Below, one piece after another: positions 24,261-31,597 of a stretch of DNA of 31,597 bases. The stretch covers positions 1 to 31,597 of the forward strand of contig CAKUKR010000016.1 of the NCBI GenBank assembly GCA_934663645.1, given 5' to 3'. Under the pieces are notes generated by a model that did not search any database, was not told the DNA's origin, and saw only the letters and a list, made by a program, of their open reading frames with translations. A program made the translations under genes and the position numbers. The DNA comes from an uncultured Muribaculaceae bacterium. Its GTDB lineage: Bacteria; Bacteroidota; Bacteroidia; Bacteroidales; Muribaculaceae. Within the stretch, counting starts at the first letter, position 1. The number at the start of each line of letters is the position of its first letter.

Positions 24261-25505
24261 TCAGAGTTCTCCGAAATGGGCTTTGGCAAGCTGCTTCTCG
24301 ACGTATGCAGCATCGACGGTGAATTTCTCTGGCTTCTCCGTCGGTATCTCGAACATGGCGTCTACCATCACCGTCTCGACTATCGAGCGCAGCCCGCGTG
24401 CCCCGAGCTTGTACTCGAGCGCGGTATCGACTATGCGGTCGAGCGCGTCGGGGGTAAATTCCAGTTCCGTGCCGTCAATGTGGAACAGCTTCTTGTACTG
24501 GCGCACAATGGCGTTCTTCGGCTCGGTCAGGATGCGGCGCAGCGCGTCGCGGTCGAGCGGCTCGAGGCTGGTGAGTATCGGCAGACGGCCTACGATTTCG
24601 GGGATAAGGCCGAAGCTCTTGAGATCCATCGGCTGGACGTAGCGCATCAGGTTCTCGCGGTGACGTTTGCGTGACACCTCGTCCTTGCCGTAGCCGACCA
24701 CGCGGGTGTTGAGGCGAGCGGCAATCTTGCGCTCGATGCCATCAAACGCGCCTCCGCAGATGAACAGGATGTTGCGCGTGTCAACGGCTATGAGCTTCTG
24801 CTCCGGGTGCTTGCGCCCGCCGTTTGGCGGCACGAGGGCGACAGTGCCTTCCAGCAGCTTGAGCAGACCTTGCTGCACGCCCTCGCCGCTCACGTCGCGG
24901 GTTATCGAGGGGTTGTCGCTCTTGCGGGCTATCTTGTCTATCTCGTCGATGAATATGATGCCCTTCTCGGCCTTTGCCACGTCATAGTCACACGCCTGGA
25001 GCAGGCGTGTGAGCAGCGACTCGATGTCCTCGCCCACATATCCGGCCTCTGTCAGCACTGTCGCGTCCACGATGGTGAACGGCACGTCGAGCAGACGCGC
25101 TATCGACTTGGCGAGCAGCGTCTTGCCCGTACCCGTAGGCCCGACGAGCAGGATGTTAGACTTTTCGATTTCCACATCGGGGTCGCTGTCCTTGTCCGAG
25201 CCCTTGGCGGCATTGTCGTCAAGACGCTTGTAATGGTTGTAGACAGCCACCGACAGGTATTTCTTGGCGTTGTCCTGGCCGATGACATACTGGTCGAGGA
25301 ACGCCTTGATTTCCTGAGGCGGCGGTATCACGTGCTTCTCCGCGGACTTCTTCCCCTTGCTGCGCGATGCCACGTCAGACTGGCGGGCACTGTCAATCAT
25401 GTTGATGCAGTTCTCGCAGAAGTTCAGCCCTGGGACAATCTCGATGACATGGTTTTCGGGCGAGCTCTCAGAGCCGCACATGGAGCATTTCAGCTTCTTT
25501 GCCAT
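24261..25505 (-). CDS. clpX: ATP-dependent Clp protease ATP-binding subunit ClpX
   Basis: The 414-residue AAA+ unfoldase feeds proteins to ClpP. The N-terminal zinc-binding domain has C7, C10, C30 and C33. Walker A is GPTGTGKT (122-129), the pore loop is GYVG (155-158) and Walker B is IIFIDEID (183-190). [13 protein letters not shown] supplies the sensor-II region seen in ClpX. The start overlaps the clpP stop by one nt (TAATG), so translation is coupled. Length and motifs are complete and normal. Confidence 0.98.
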   Translation of the reverse strand: MAKKLKCSMCGSESSPENHVIEIVPGLNFCENCINMIDSARQSDVASRSKGKKSAEKHVIPPPQEIKAFLDQYVIGQDNAKKYLSVAVYNHYKRLDDNAAKGSDKDSDPDVEIEKSNILLVGPTGTGKTLLAKSIARLLDVPFTIVDATVLTEAGYVGEDIESLLTRLLQACDYDVAKAEKGIIFIDEIDKIARKSDNPSITRDVSGEGVQQGLLKLLEGTVALVPPNGGRKHPEQKLIAVDTRNILFICGGAFDGIERKIAARLNTRVVGYGKDEVSRKRHRENLMRYVQPMDLKSFGLIPEIVGRLPILTSLEPLDRDALRRILTEPKNAIVRQYKKLFHIDGTELEFTPDALDRIVDTALEYKLGARGLRSIVETVMVDAMFEIPTEKPEKFTVDAAYVEKQLAKAHFGEL

Positions 25506-26224
25506 TATTTCTTGTCGTTATTGCGTGAGGGGTTGGCGAGCACCTTGTCAATCATGCCGTACTGCTCCGCCTCGGCAGCTATCATCCAGTAGTCGCGGTC
25601 AGAGTCCGCCTCGACCTTCTCGAAGGGCTGGCCTGAATGGTCGGAGATGATGCGGTAGAGTTCCTCCTTGAGTTTGAGTATCTCGCGGGCGGTAATCTCG
25701 ATGTCGGAGGCCTGACCCTGGATGCCGCCCATGGGCTGGTGTATCATGACACGCGAGTGGGGCAGCGCAAAGCGTTTACCCTTCTGTCCTGCCACGAGCA
25801 GGACGGCGGCCATCGACGCAGCCATGCCAGTGCAGATGGTTGACACGTCCGAGTTGATGTACTGCATGGTGTCGTATATGCCCAGGCCGGCATACACGCT
25901 TCCGCCGGGGGAGTTGATGTAGATCGAGATGTCCTTCTCGGGGTCAACGGAGTCAAGGTAGAGCAGCTGCGCCTGAATGATGTTGGCAGACTGGTCGGTC
26001 ACCTGTGTGCCGAGGAATATGATGCGGTCCATCATGAGGCGCGAGAACACGTCCATCTGCGCCACGTTGAGCTGGCGTTCCTCGAGGATGTAAGGGTTGA
26101 TGTAATCGGCGCGAGGCACTGTTGTCATGCCCTGTGCCTGTGTGCCGACATAGTTGCGGTAAGCGTCGAGTGTGGTCGAGCTGATGCCGCTCGATGCGGC
26201 GTACTTGCTGAAATCGTCTCTCAT
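25505..26224 (-). CDS. clpP: ATP-dependent Clp protease proteolytic subunit ClpP
   Basis: The 239-residue serine protease has catalytic Ser137 in GMAASMAA, His162 in [12 protein letters not shown], and an Asp in the DSDRDYW segment near 207-213. [11 protein letters not shown] (103-113) forms the oxyanion and handle region. I chose the ATG at 26224 over one 15 codons upstream because the proximal start gives the usual short propeptide. It lies between tig and clpX, as in many bacteria, and a 138-nt gap containing a strong hairpin separates it from tig. Confidence 0.97.
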   Translation of the reverse strand: MRDDFSKYAASSGISSTTLDAYRNYVGTQAQGMTTVPRADYINPYILEERQLNVAQMDVFSRLMMDRIIFLGTQVTDQSANIIQAQLLYLDSVDPEKDISIYINSPGGSVYAGLGIYDTMQYINSDVSTICTGMAASMAAVLLVAGQKGKRFALPHSRVMIHQPMGGIQGQASDIEITAREILKLKEELYRIISDHSGQPFEKVEADSDRDYWMIAAEAEQYGMIDKVLANPSRNNDKK

Positions 26225-26289
26225 CGTGTCTGTTTTATAGTTGGATGTTATGGTGCGCGGTTGCGGCAAATGCCGTGCCGAAAATGCCG

Positions 26290-26331
26290 ACCCCCCAGCG
26301 GACGGCTGCTGCAGAGTGTCCGCTCGGGGGT
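26290..26331 (-). promoter_or_regulatory. Strong hairpin between tig and clpP
   Basis: AGCGGAC (26297-26303) pairs with GTCCGCT (26318-26324). ACCCCC (26290-26295) pairs with GGGGGT (26326-26331) after a single C-C mismatch. This gives 13 pairs with a 14-nt loop. It begins about 31 nt after the tig stop on the minus strand. No T run follows, so it may be an attenuator or an RNA-processing or stability element rather than a full terminator. Confidence 0.6.
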
Positions 26332-26362
26332 TCAGTCGTATATGTTTATGGCATGACGCGGA

Positions 26363-27730
26363 TTACTCCTTGGTCACTTCTGCCACGTCAAAGAGCTTGT
26401 TGAAGTCCTCTACGCTGACTTCCTTCTCGTCGAGGGCCACTGTGTCGTGGATAGCCTTGAACACCTGCATCTCGAATGTCTCGTTGGCGATGCGGCGGCG
26501 CACCTTCTCGTCGTCGAGGAGCTGCTTGGCGTATTTCTCGATCACGTCGTCGGGTATCTGGGTCATGCCGTATTTGGCAAACTCGTTGCGAGCCATCAGG
26601 CCTGCAACATTCTTCATGTCCTCCTCTGTCACCTTAAGCTGCTTCTCCTCGGCAAACTTGTCAGCGATGAGCTGCCATTTCAGGCCGCCGACAGCCTCGG
26701 CGTATGCTGCGTCCACGTTGTCGTCGTTGACGTTCTCGTTCTCCATCTTGAGGTACTCCTTGAGGATGCGCTCCGGCAGCGTGATTTCGCCCACGGCCTT
26801 CTCAATGGCCTCGCGTGCGTCTATGCTGAAACGATAGTTCGAGTCAGCCACGAGCTGGCCGGCTATCATGTCGCGCATAGCGTCGTGGTATTCCTTCTCG
26901 TCGTGCACCTTGTCTGCGCCGAACACCTTGTCATAGTACTCCTGACCGAGTTCTGCGGGCTCAAGCACCATTATCTTGGTAACTTCAAATGAGAAGTCGC
27001 CCGTGTGCTTGTCTGCAGCCTCCTTGTCGATGCCGAGCATCGAAGCCATCTCCGAGGGGTTGTTCTCGCAAGTCTTGGAAGGGTTGAACACGAGCTTGTC
27101 ACCTACGTGCACGCCGGCGAACAGCTTGGTCTGCTCCTCGTCCTTGAAGTACTTGGGAGCGACGATGCCACGCTCGTTGACGATGCCGCCTTCGAGGGCG
27201 TTGCCGTCCTCGCCGAGTTCGGTGATAGTGCCGTATACCACAGCGTCCTCGGTGGCAGTGTCACCCTCTTTCTGCTCGCCCATGCGGCGGCGCATTGCAG
27301 TGCTCTGCTCCTCGATCATCTGGTCAGTCACCTGTATCTTGTAGTACGGTATGTGCAGGTCGGCGTTGATGACAGGCTTGATTTCAGGAGCAAGGCCTAC
27401 CTCAAACTCGAATGTGAAGTCCTTGGCCTCGATGTTGAAATCGTCGTTGCGCACAGGCACCGGATTGCCCAGCACACGCAGCTTGTTCTCGCTGATATAG
27501 TTGAAGAGGGCATCGCTGACCTCCTTGTTGATGACCTCGTATTTCACCGATGTGCCGAACTTCTTCTCAATCAGTGCCACGGGGGCGTGTCCGGGGCGGA
27601 AGCCGGGGATGCTCTGTGTACGCACCAGAGTCTTGATCTGCTTCTTGACCTTGTCGGTGTAGTCGTTCTCTTCAAGCGTGATGGCGATTTTTCCTTCTAC
27701 TTCGCCCAGCTTGTCATAGTTTACATTCAT
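26363..27730 (-). CDS. tig: Trigger factor, ribosome-associated chaperone
   Basis: The 455-residue chaperone binds nascent chains at the ribosome exit. The N-terminal ribosome-binding signature is GFRPGHAP (43-50). The middle, PPIase-position region (about 155-250) is divergent, as is common in Bacteroidota. The C-terminal helical arms run to residue 455, with MENENVNDDNVDAAYAEA in a coiled region. I chose the ATG at 27730 because the upstream codons run through the promoter leader. It heads the clpP-clpX group. Confidence 0.95.
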   Translation of the reverse strand: MNVNYDKLGEVEGKIAITLEENDYTDKVKKQIKTLVRTQSIPGFRPGHAPVALIEKKFGTSVKYEVINKEVSDALFNYISENKLRVLGNPVPVRNDDFNIEAKDFTFEFEVGLAPEIKPVINADLHIPYYKIQVTDQMIEEQSTAMRRRMGEQKEGDTATEDAVVYGTITELGEDGNALEGGIVNERGIVAPKYFKDEEQTKLFAGVHVGDKLVFNPSKTCENNPSEMASMLGIDKEAADKHTGDFSFEVTKIMVLEPAELGQEYYDKVFGADKVHDEKEYHDAMRDMIAGQLVADSNYRFSIDAREAIEKAVGEITLPERILKEYLKMENENVNDDNVDAAYAEAVGGLKWQLIADKFAEEKQLKVTEEDMKNVAGLMARNEFAKYGMTQIPDDVIEKYAKQLLDDEKVRRRIANETFEMQVFKAIHDTVALDEKEVSVEDFNKLFDVAEVTKE

Positions 27731-27817
27731 TTTCTGATATGTATTTTGTTGGTTATTTCTGTATTGGTATGCCGCTGCTCCGGACACCCCTCGGGCAACC
27801 GGCAGCAATTCGGCACG

Positions 27818-27848
27818 CGAAATTACAAAAAATCCTCCTCAACCGCAA
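27818..27848 (-). promoter_or_regulatory. Promoter of tig
   Basis: On the minus strand, TTG (27848-27846), a 20-nt spacer and TAATTTCG (27825-27818) are seen. The -7 box is identical to the one proposed for rho, leaving a leader of about 85 nt. Confidence 0.5.
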
Positions 27849-27865
27849 GCACCAGCGTCATAAAC

Positions 27866-27900
27866 GCATAACGGACACCCTGCGGATGTCCGTTTTATGC
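27866..27900 (-). terminator. Terminator of the malQ-nitroreductase operon
   Basis: AACGGACA (27870-27877) pairs with TGTCCGTT (27887-27894), and GCAT (27866-27869) with ATGC (27897-27900) across a two-nt bulge. It lies 20 nt after the nitroreductase stop on the minus strand. The longer T run (27901-27906) is on the plus strand, so it may work in both directions. Confidence 0.65.
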
Positions 27901-27920
27901 TTTTTTATACCGGCTGTGCG

Positions 27921-28697
27921 TCAGTCGATGAACCCCTGCACGCGCAGGAAGTCCATGAGGCGGCGCGACATCTGCTCGTTCATCTCGCGCGTGTAGCGCA
28001 CGTCCGTAAACACCTGTGCCAGCGTCTGCTTGCCGTTCTCCTCGACAAACTTGCGGTTGGCAGGATACTCGTCCTTGGGCCGGTAGAGGCGGCGTATGTC
28101 ATCGTCCGACATTTCGGGATAACGCTCCTCGTACAGCACCGCGTCCACGTCGAGGCGTTCCGTCTCCTCGCCCTCGCCGTCGGGGTATCCCAAGGCGATG
28201 CACGCGACAGGCATGGTGAGGCGCGGCAGGTGAAGTGCCTCGGCTATCTCGGCGGCATTGTAGGTGACAGTCCCCAGATAACATGTTCCGAGGCCGTTCA
28301 TTTCAGCCACGGTGACTATCTGCTGCGCCACTATCAGCGCGTCAGCCATGGCGGAAGTCAGCGACAGGAAATTGTCGTAGCCCGGGGCGGCATCGCTCAC
28401 CTCGCACCAGCGCGAGAAGCGGCCGAAGTCGGCGCATACCGTCAGCAGCACGTCCGCGCCGGTGGCTGCCGGCTGGTTGAAATGCATAGCCTCGAGAGGC
28501 TTGCGGCTCTCCCCCTTCCGCGAGGATATGATGCTGTACAGTTGCATATTGCCGGTGGTAGGCGCTTTGACAGCCTGTGCCACTATCGAACGCAGCAGCT
28601 GCGCGTCTATGGGCTTGTCCTGAAAACGGCGCACACTGCGCCGGTCGGTGAAGTAACTCATTGTATTTTCAATTGTCATATGTGTTCGTTTGGTCAT
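27921..28697 (-). CDS. Nitroreductase-family NAD(P)H:FMN oxidoreductase
   Basis: The 258-residue protein has the nitroreductase fold marks RRSVRRFQDKPID near the start, APTTGNMQ for FMN binding, a central GLGTCYLGTVTYN and CIALGYPD. It resembles the NfsA/FRP-type branch, in which a long C-terminal extension follows the core. The natural substrate is unknown. Three in-frame ATGs (28697, 28679, 28661) are possible. The conserved domain begins at the third, and the first lies 9 nt after the malQ stop. It is probably co-transcribed with malQ, although no metabolic link is obvious. Confidence 0.88.
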   Translation of the reverse strand: MTKRTHMTIENTMSYFTDRRSVRRFQDKPIDAQLLRSIVAQAVKAPTTGNMQLYSIISSRKGESRKPLEAMHFNQPAATGADVLLTVCADFGRFSRWCEVSDAAPGYDNFLSLTSAMADALIVAQQIVTVAEMNGLGTCYLGTVTYNAAEIAEALHLPRLTMPVACIALGYPDGEGEETERLDVDAVLYEERYPEMSDDDIRRLYRPKDEYPANRKFVEENGKQTLAQVFTDVRYTREMNEQMSRRLMDFLRVQGFID

Positions 28698-28706
28698 TTG
28701 TGCCGT

Positions 28707-31388
28707 TCATCTGCCGCTGGCGGCTATGCGTGCTGCGAGTTCATCGTTGAACCGCGACGCGCCGAGCAGCCGCTCTATAGTCAGATGCATACGGTAACGC
28801 CAGTAGTGCTTCGGGTTGGCCGGCACGTTTATCTGCTCGTCAGCGGGGTTTTCACGGCGCAGGTCGCCGTCGGCGGCAAGCCAGTCCTGAAGCGGCAGTA
28901 TGCAGAGCATCGACGGGCTGCTGAGGTGCATGTCGGCGATGCTGCGGCACACCCATGGCTCGGCAAAATACGGAGCATCGCCCTGCTGGTGCAGCACTCC
29001 AGCGTAAAACCGCTGCGAGCGGGCGCGGTCTTCCTCCCACCATGCGCGGATGCCCGACATGTCATGTGTAGAGGTAGTGCATACGCTGTAGTAGGGGTAT
29101 GCCCATGTGTCGGCAAACTCCACGCTCGTGTCCTTGGGCATGCGCTGTATCTCCAGCGAGAGTATCTCCAGCGAGCGCATCACGTCCGGCACACAGCCGG
29201 GTATCATGCCCAAATCCTCGGCGCACGACAGCATGCGGGTGGACTCTATCAGCGGCGGCAGCTTCCACATCGCCTTGCCGCGCCAGAACTCGTCGTGGCG
29301 GCGGTAGAAGAAGTCGTTGTACAGGCGGTCAAAGCACTGACGCTCATAATCGTTCAATGCGCGGTACTGGTATGTGAACTGCGCCGAGATGCGCGGGTGA
29401 TACTTGCCGCGCTCTGCCGGGTCTTCGATAAACAGCACGTCGTCGATGAGCCCCATCAGGCCGTCGCGCAACCGCGTGTTCTCCTCTGTCTGCTCGAGGG
29501 CGGCGAAGTGTGCGCTCACCTTAGCCTGAGTGTCCACCTCGGGACGCAAGCGGAAGCGTCCCTCCCCCGACGGCTCGAGATAACGCTCCTTGGCAGCGGC
29601 GGCATGCTCGCCGAAGAAATCTGACAGCACCCACTCCATGATGTAGGGGCGAGTATGAATGTCGGGGTTTATCCAGAAGTCATAGCCGTGGCGCATCTCC
29701 TCCGGGGTGTACGGCAACGCGGGGTTGAAATAGCCCAGCAAGCCGTGCTCCGCCTCCACAGGTATCTGCCAGATGCGGAAGAAGCCGAGGATATGGTCAA
29801 TGCGGTATGCGTCGAAATATTCCGACATCTTGCGCAGACGCGCCTTCCACCATGCGAAACCGTCGCGTGCCATAACCTCCCAGTTGTAGGTCGGGAAGCC
29901 CCAGTTCTGCCCCATTACGGAGAAGTCGTCCGGCGGCGCACCCGCGCAAACGTCCATGTTGAACAGCTCGGGATGCATCCACGCATCCACGCTGAACCGG
30001 CTGATGCCGATAGGTATGTCCCCCTTAAGCACCACGCCGTTCTGGTGGGCATAGTCGCGCACGGCACGAAGCTGGCGGTCGAGATGGAACTGCACGAAGC
30101 AGTAATAGCCCGCCTCGGCAGCGTGGCCGGCAGCAAACTGCTCCACGGCCTGGGCGTCATACTTCGCCATATCGCCCCACTGGTTATTGTCAGCCGTGCC
30201 GTTGATGTCACGCAATGTGCACCACACGGCGTAAGGCGTGAGCCAGTCGCGGTTGGCGGCCTCAAAGCGGCGGTATTCCGCACCGGCCATGGTGTCTGCG
30301 CCTTGGCGGCGGTAGATGTCGCGCATATATTCCTCCTTGGCGTTGCAGACACGCTCATAGTCCACCGTCGGGAGGGCGTTCAGCTCACGCCGCAAAGCCT
30401 CGTGGCGGCGGCGCGACTCCTCGTCGTCCGGAGTGCCGGCCTCCTCGAGACGCAGGTACATCGGGTGAAGGGCAAACGTCGAGTTGGCCTTGTAGGGGTA
30501 TGAGTCGACCCACGTGCGAGTCATCGTAGTGTCATTGACAGGCAGCAGCTGAAGCACCTTTTGCCCGGTGCGGGCGCACCAGTCCACCATCAGGCGGATG
30601 TCGGCGAAATCCCCTGCCCCGAAGTCGGCTTCGGAGCGCAGCGAGAAGACCGGTATTGCCGTGCCGGCACCGCGCCAGTCGCTGCGCGGAGTGGCAAACC
30701 GCAGTCCGTCAAGCACCATGCAGCAGTCCTCGCAACCCTCAACGGAAATGCCGAATGAACGGTTGGCGATGACCTCCCACGCTGCTTCGCCAGGGTTGTC
30801 GCGGCTTGTGATGAGGAACTTGTATTCAAACGGCGAGCGCAACGCCGACAGGGGTATCTGCGCCTCCCACACCGGGTAGTGCGCATCGTTGAGCTGCAAC
30901 GCCTGGCGCGGGTTCCAGTTGCCGAGAGCAGGTATGCTGCCGGCCATGGCGAGCCTCTCCCCGGGGGCAATCATCGGCGCGGACACGCGCACAGTCAGCA
31001 TCCCCGGCGCGGGGCGCAGCGGCTGGTCCTTGCAGCTGCGACGCAAGATGCCGTCTACGAAAGCCGACGAATAGTACGGCTTGTCGAGCGGCTGGTCCTG
31101 CCAGCAGTCATACAGGCGGTATTCCATAGCCCCGGGGCAGCGGCGCAATATGTGCGCATCGCCCCATTCGAGCCGCCACGCGCCCTGTTCGGGCTTCACA
31201 ATGTATCGGTAAGAGGAAGTTTCAGGCACCTCGTCGGCATCCACGGTCAGCTGCCACATAGCCGGGCCGACCATCTTCATCGCCGGGGCAAGGCGGTCAT
31301 CGCCGCCGCCCAACGCCGGCAGCTCGCCGCAGATGTGCAGCGTCTCTCCCCAGCGGGTGCTGTAATTGATGTTGAAAGTGATTTTCAT
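28707..31388 (-). CDS. malQ: 4-alpha-glucanotransferase with two N-terminal starch-binding (CBM20) domains
   Basis: The 893-residue GH77 enzyme (amylomaltase or disproportionating enzyme) transfers alpha-1,4-glucan segments between malto-oligosaccharides. Residues about 1-105 and 125-230 are two CBM20-like starch-binding domains (FNINYSTRWGETLHICGELPALG and the second copy with AMAGSIPALGNW). The catalytic part follows, with the nucleophile Asp531 in RIDHILGF, acid/base Glu724 in CAEDLG and the third acid Asp776 in STHDM. No signal peptide is seen, so it acts in the cytoplasm, probably on glycogen or imported maltodextrins. This long, plant DPE2-like architecture is usual in Bacteroidota. It has a good promoter and leads the nitroreductase gene by 9 nt. 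Confidence 0.95.
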   Translation of the reverse strand: MKITFNINYSTRWGETLHICGELPALGGGDDRLAPAMKMVGPAMWQLTVDADEVPETSSYRYIVKPEQGAWRLEWGDAHILRRCPGAMEYRLYDCWQDQPLDKPYYSSAFVDGILRRSCKDQPLRPAPGMLTVRVSAPMIAPGERLAMAGSIPALGNWNPRQALQLNDAHYPVWEAQIPLSALRSPFEYKFLITSRDNPGEAAWEVIANRSFGISVEGCEDCCMVLDGLRFATPRSDWRGAGTAIPVFSLRSEADFGAGDFADIRLMVDWCARTGQKVLQLLPVNDTTMTRTWVDSYPYKANSTFALHPMYLRLEEAGTPDDEESRRRHEALRRELNALPTVDYERVCNAKEEYMRDIYRRQGADTMAGAEYRRFEAANRDWLTPYAVWCTLRDINGTADNNQWGDMAKYDAQAVEQFAAGHAAEAGYYCFVQFHLDRQLRAVRDYAHQNGVVLKGDIPIGISRFSVDAWMHPELFNMDVCAGAPPDDFSVMGQNWGFPTYNWEVMARDGFAWWKARLRKMSEYFDAYRIDHILGFFRIWQIPVEAEHGLLGYFNPALPYTPEEMRHGYDFWINPDIHTRPYIMEWVLSDFFGEHAAAAKERYLEPSGEGRFRLRPEVDTQAKVSAHFAALEQTEENTRLRDGLMGLIDDVLFIEDPAERGKYHPRISAQFTYQYRALNDYERQCFDRLYNDFFYRRHDEFWRGKAMWKLPPLIESTRMLSCAEDLGMIPGCVPDVMRSLEILSLEIQRMPKDTSVEFADTWAYPYYSVCTTSTHDMSGIRAWWEEDRARSQRFYAGVLHQQGDAPYFAEPWVCRSIADMHLSSPSMLCILPLQDWLAADGDLRRENPADEQINVPANPKHYWRYRMHLTIERLLGASRFNDELAARIAASGR

Positions 31389-31452
31389 GCAAGAGTCATG
31401 TTGAGGGTTGCGCCCCTGCCGCTGCGCAGCCGCGCCACGGCAAGACCGTATG

Positions 31453-31483
31453 CAAAGTTAGTCATTTCCGCCGTATGATGCAA
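31453..31483 (-). promoter_or_regulatory. Promoter of malQ
   Basis: On the minus strand, TTG (31483-31481), exactly 20 nt and TAACTTTG (31460-31453) match the Bacteroidota consensus. The start would be near 31446, leaving a leader of about 58 nt. Confidence 0.75.
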
Positions 31484-31500
31484 CAGCCCCCGCCACCCCG

Positions 31501-31523
31501 AAAGGTTGGCACTACCAACCTTT
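31501..31523. promoter_or_regulatory. Perfect palindrome upstream of the malQ promoter
   Basis: AAAGGTTGG (31501-31509) and CCAACCTTT (31515-31523) form a 9-bp perfect inverted repeat with a 5-nt spacer. It ends 17 nt upstream of the malQ -33 element. No T run follows on either strand, so an operator fits better than a terminator. Confidence 0.45.
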
Positions 31524-31572
31524 AAGCGGAGTTTTAACACATTGTCCTGCGTTTACCCCAAATTCTGGAACG

Positions 31573-31597
31573 AAAAAAAGGAGGGGCGACCGTCGCC
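31573..31597 (-). terminator. Terminator of a gene beyond the right edge
   Basis: On the minus strand, GGCGAC and GTCGCC (31585-31597) pair at the very end of the window, followed by CCTCC and seven Ts (31579-31573). The stem may continue outside the window. It would end a leftward gene located to the right. Confidence 0.55.

Noticed and set aside
27897..29624. Plus-strand ORF of 575 codons opposite the nitroreductase and malQ genes
   Set aside because: It lies antisense to two well-recognised genes, and its translation is low-complexity and unlike any family.

Overview
The window looks like a chromosomal segment of a Bacteroidota bacterium, most likely order Bacteroidales and possibly a GC-rich gut lineage such as Muribaculaceae. 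Four observations support this. Promoters follow the Bacteroidota pattern (TTTG or TTG, about 20 nt, then TAnnTTTG). One secreted protein carries a type IX secretion (T9SS)-style sorting tail. Shine-Dalgarno sites are mostly weak. Rho carries the long N-terminal insert typical of the phylum. The family-level placement is inference.

Left end (1-2850): a leader of about 350 nt, packed with hairpins, starts at a TAACTTTG promoter. It precedes a translationally coupled pair: an EcoRI-type adenine methyltransferase and a DUF262-HNH protein that is a good candidate for the cognate endonuclease. This leader-plus-pair is the part of the window most likely to be undescribed.

2894-9858: an AraC-family regulator is divergent from a rightward run. 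That run encodes a 73-residue protein of unknown function, an exported carboxymuconolactone-decarboxylase/cupin fusion, a probable lipoprotein flavodoxin, a TonB-dependent receptor and an exported DUF362 protein. Together they look like an envelope redox or uptake set. An AAA ATPase/DUF4143 gene with its own promoter and repeat-bearing leader sits in the middle.

9859-19260: tRNA-Ser(UGA) with promoter and terminator; a class II (B12-dependent) ribonucleotide reductase; two GYF_2-domain membrane proteins; and a 1543-residue secreted multidomain protein with a T9SS-type C-terminus, closed by a strong terminator.

19277-31597, all leftward: a rho-ybaK-aroC-YhcC-like operon with a leader of about 320 nt; the tig-clpP-clpX proteostasis group, with a strong hairpin between tig and clpP; and a malQ-nitroreductase operon with a promoter and a palindrome upstream. 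At both edges there is regulatory DNA belonging to genes outside the window. No CRISPR array, insertion sequence, integrase or rRNA gene was seen.
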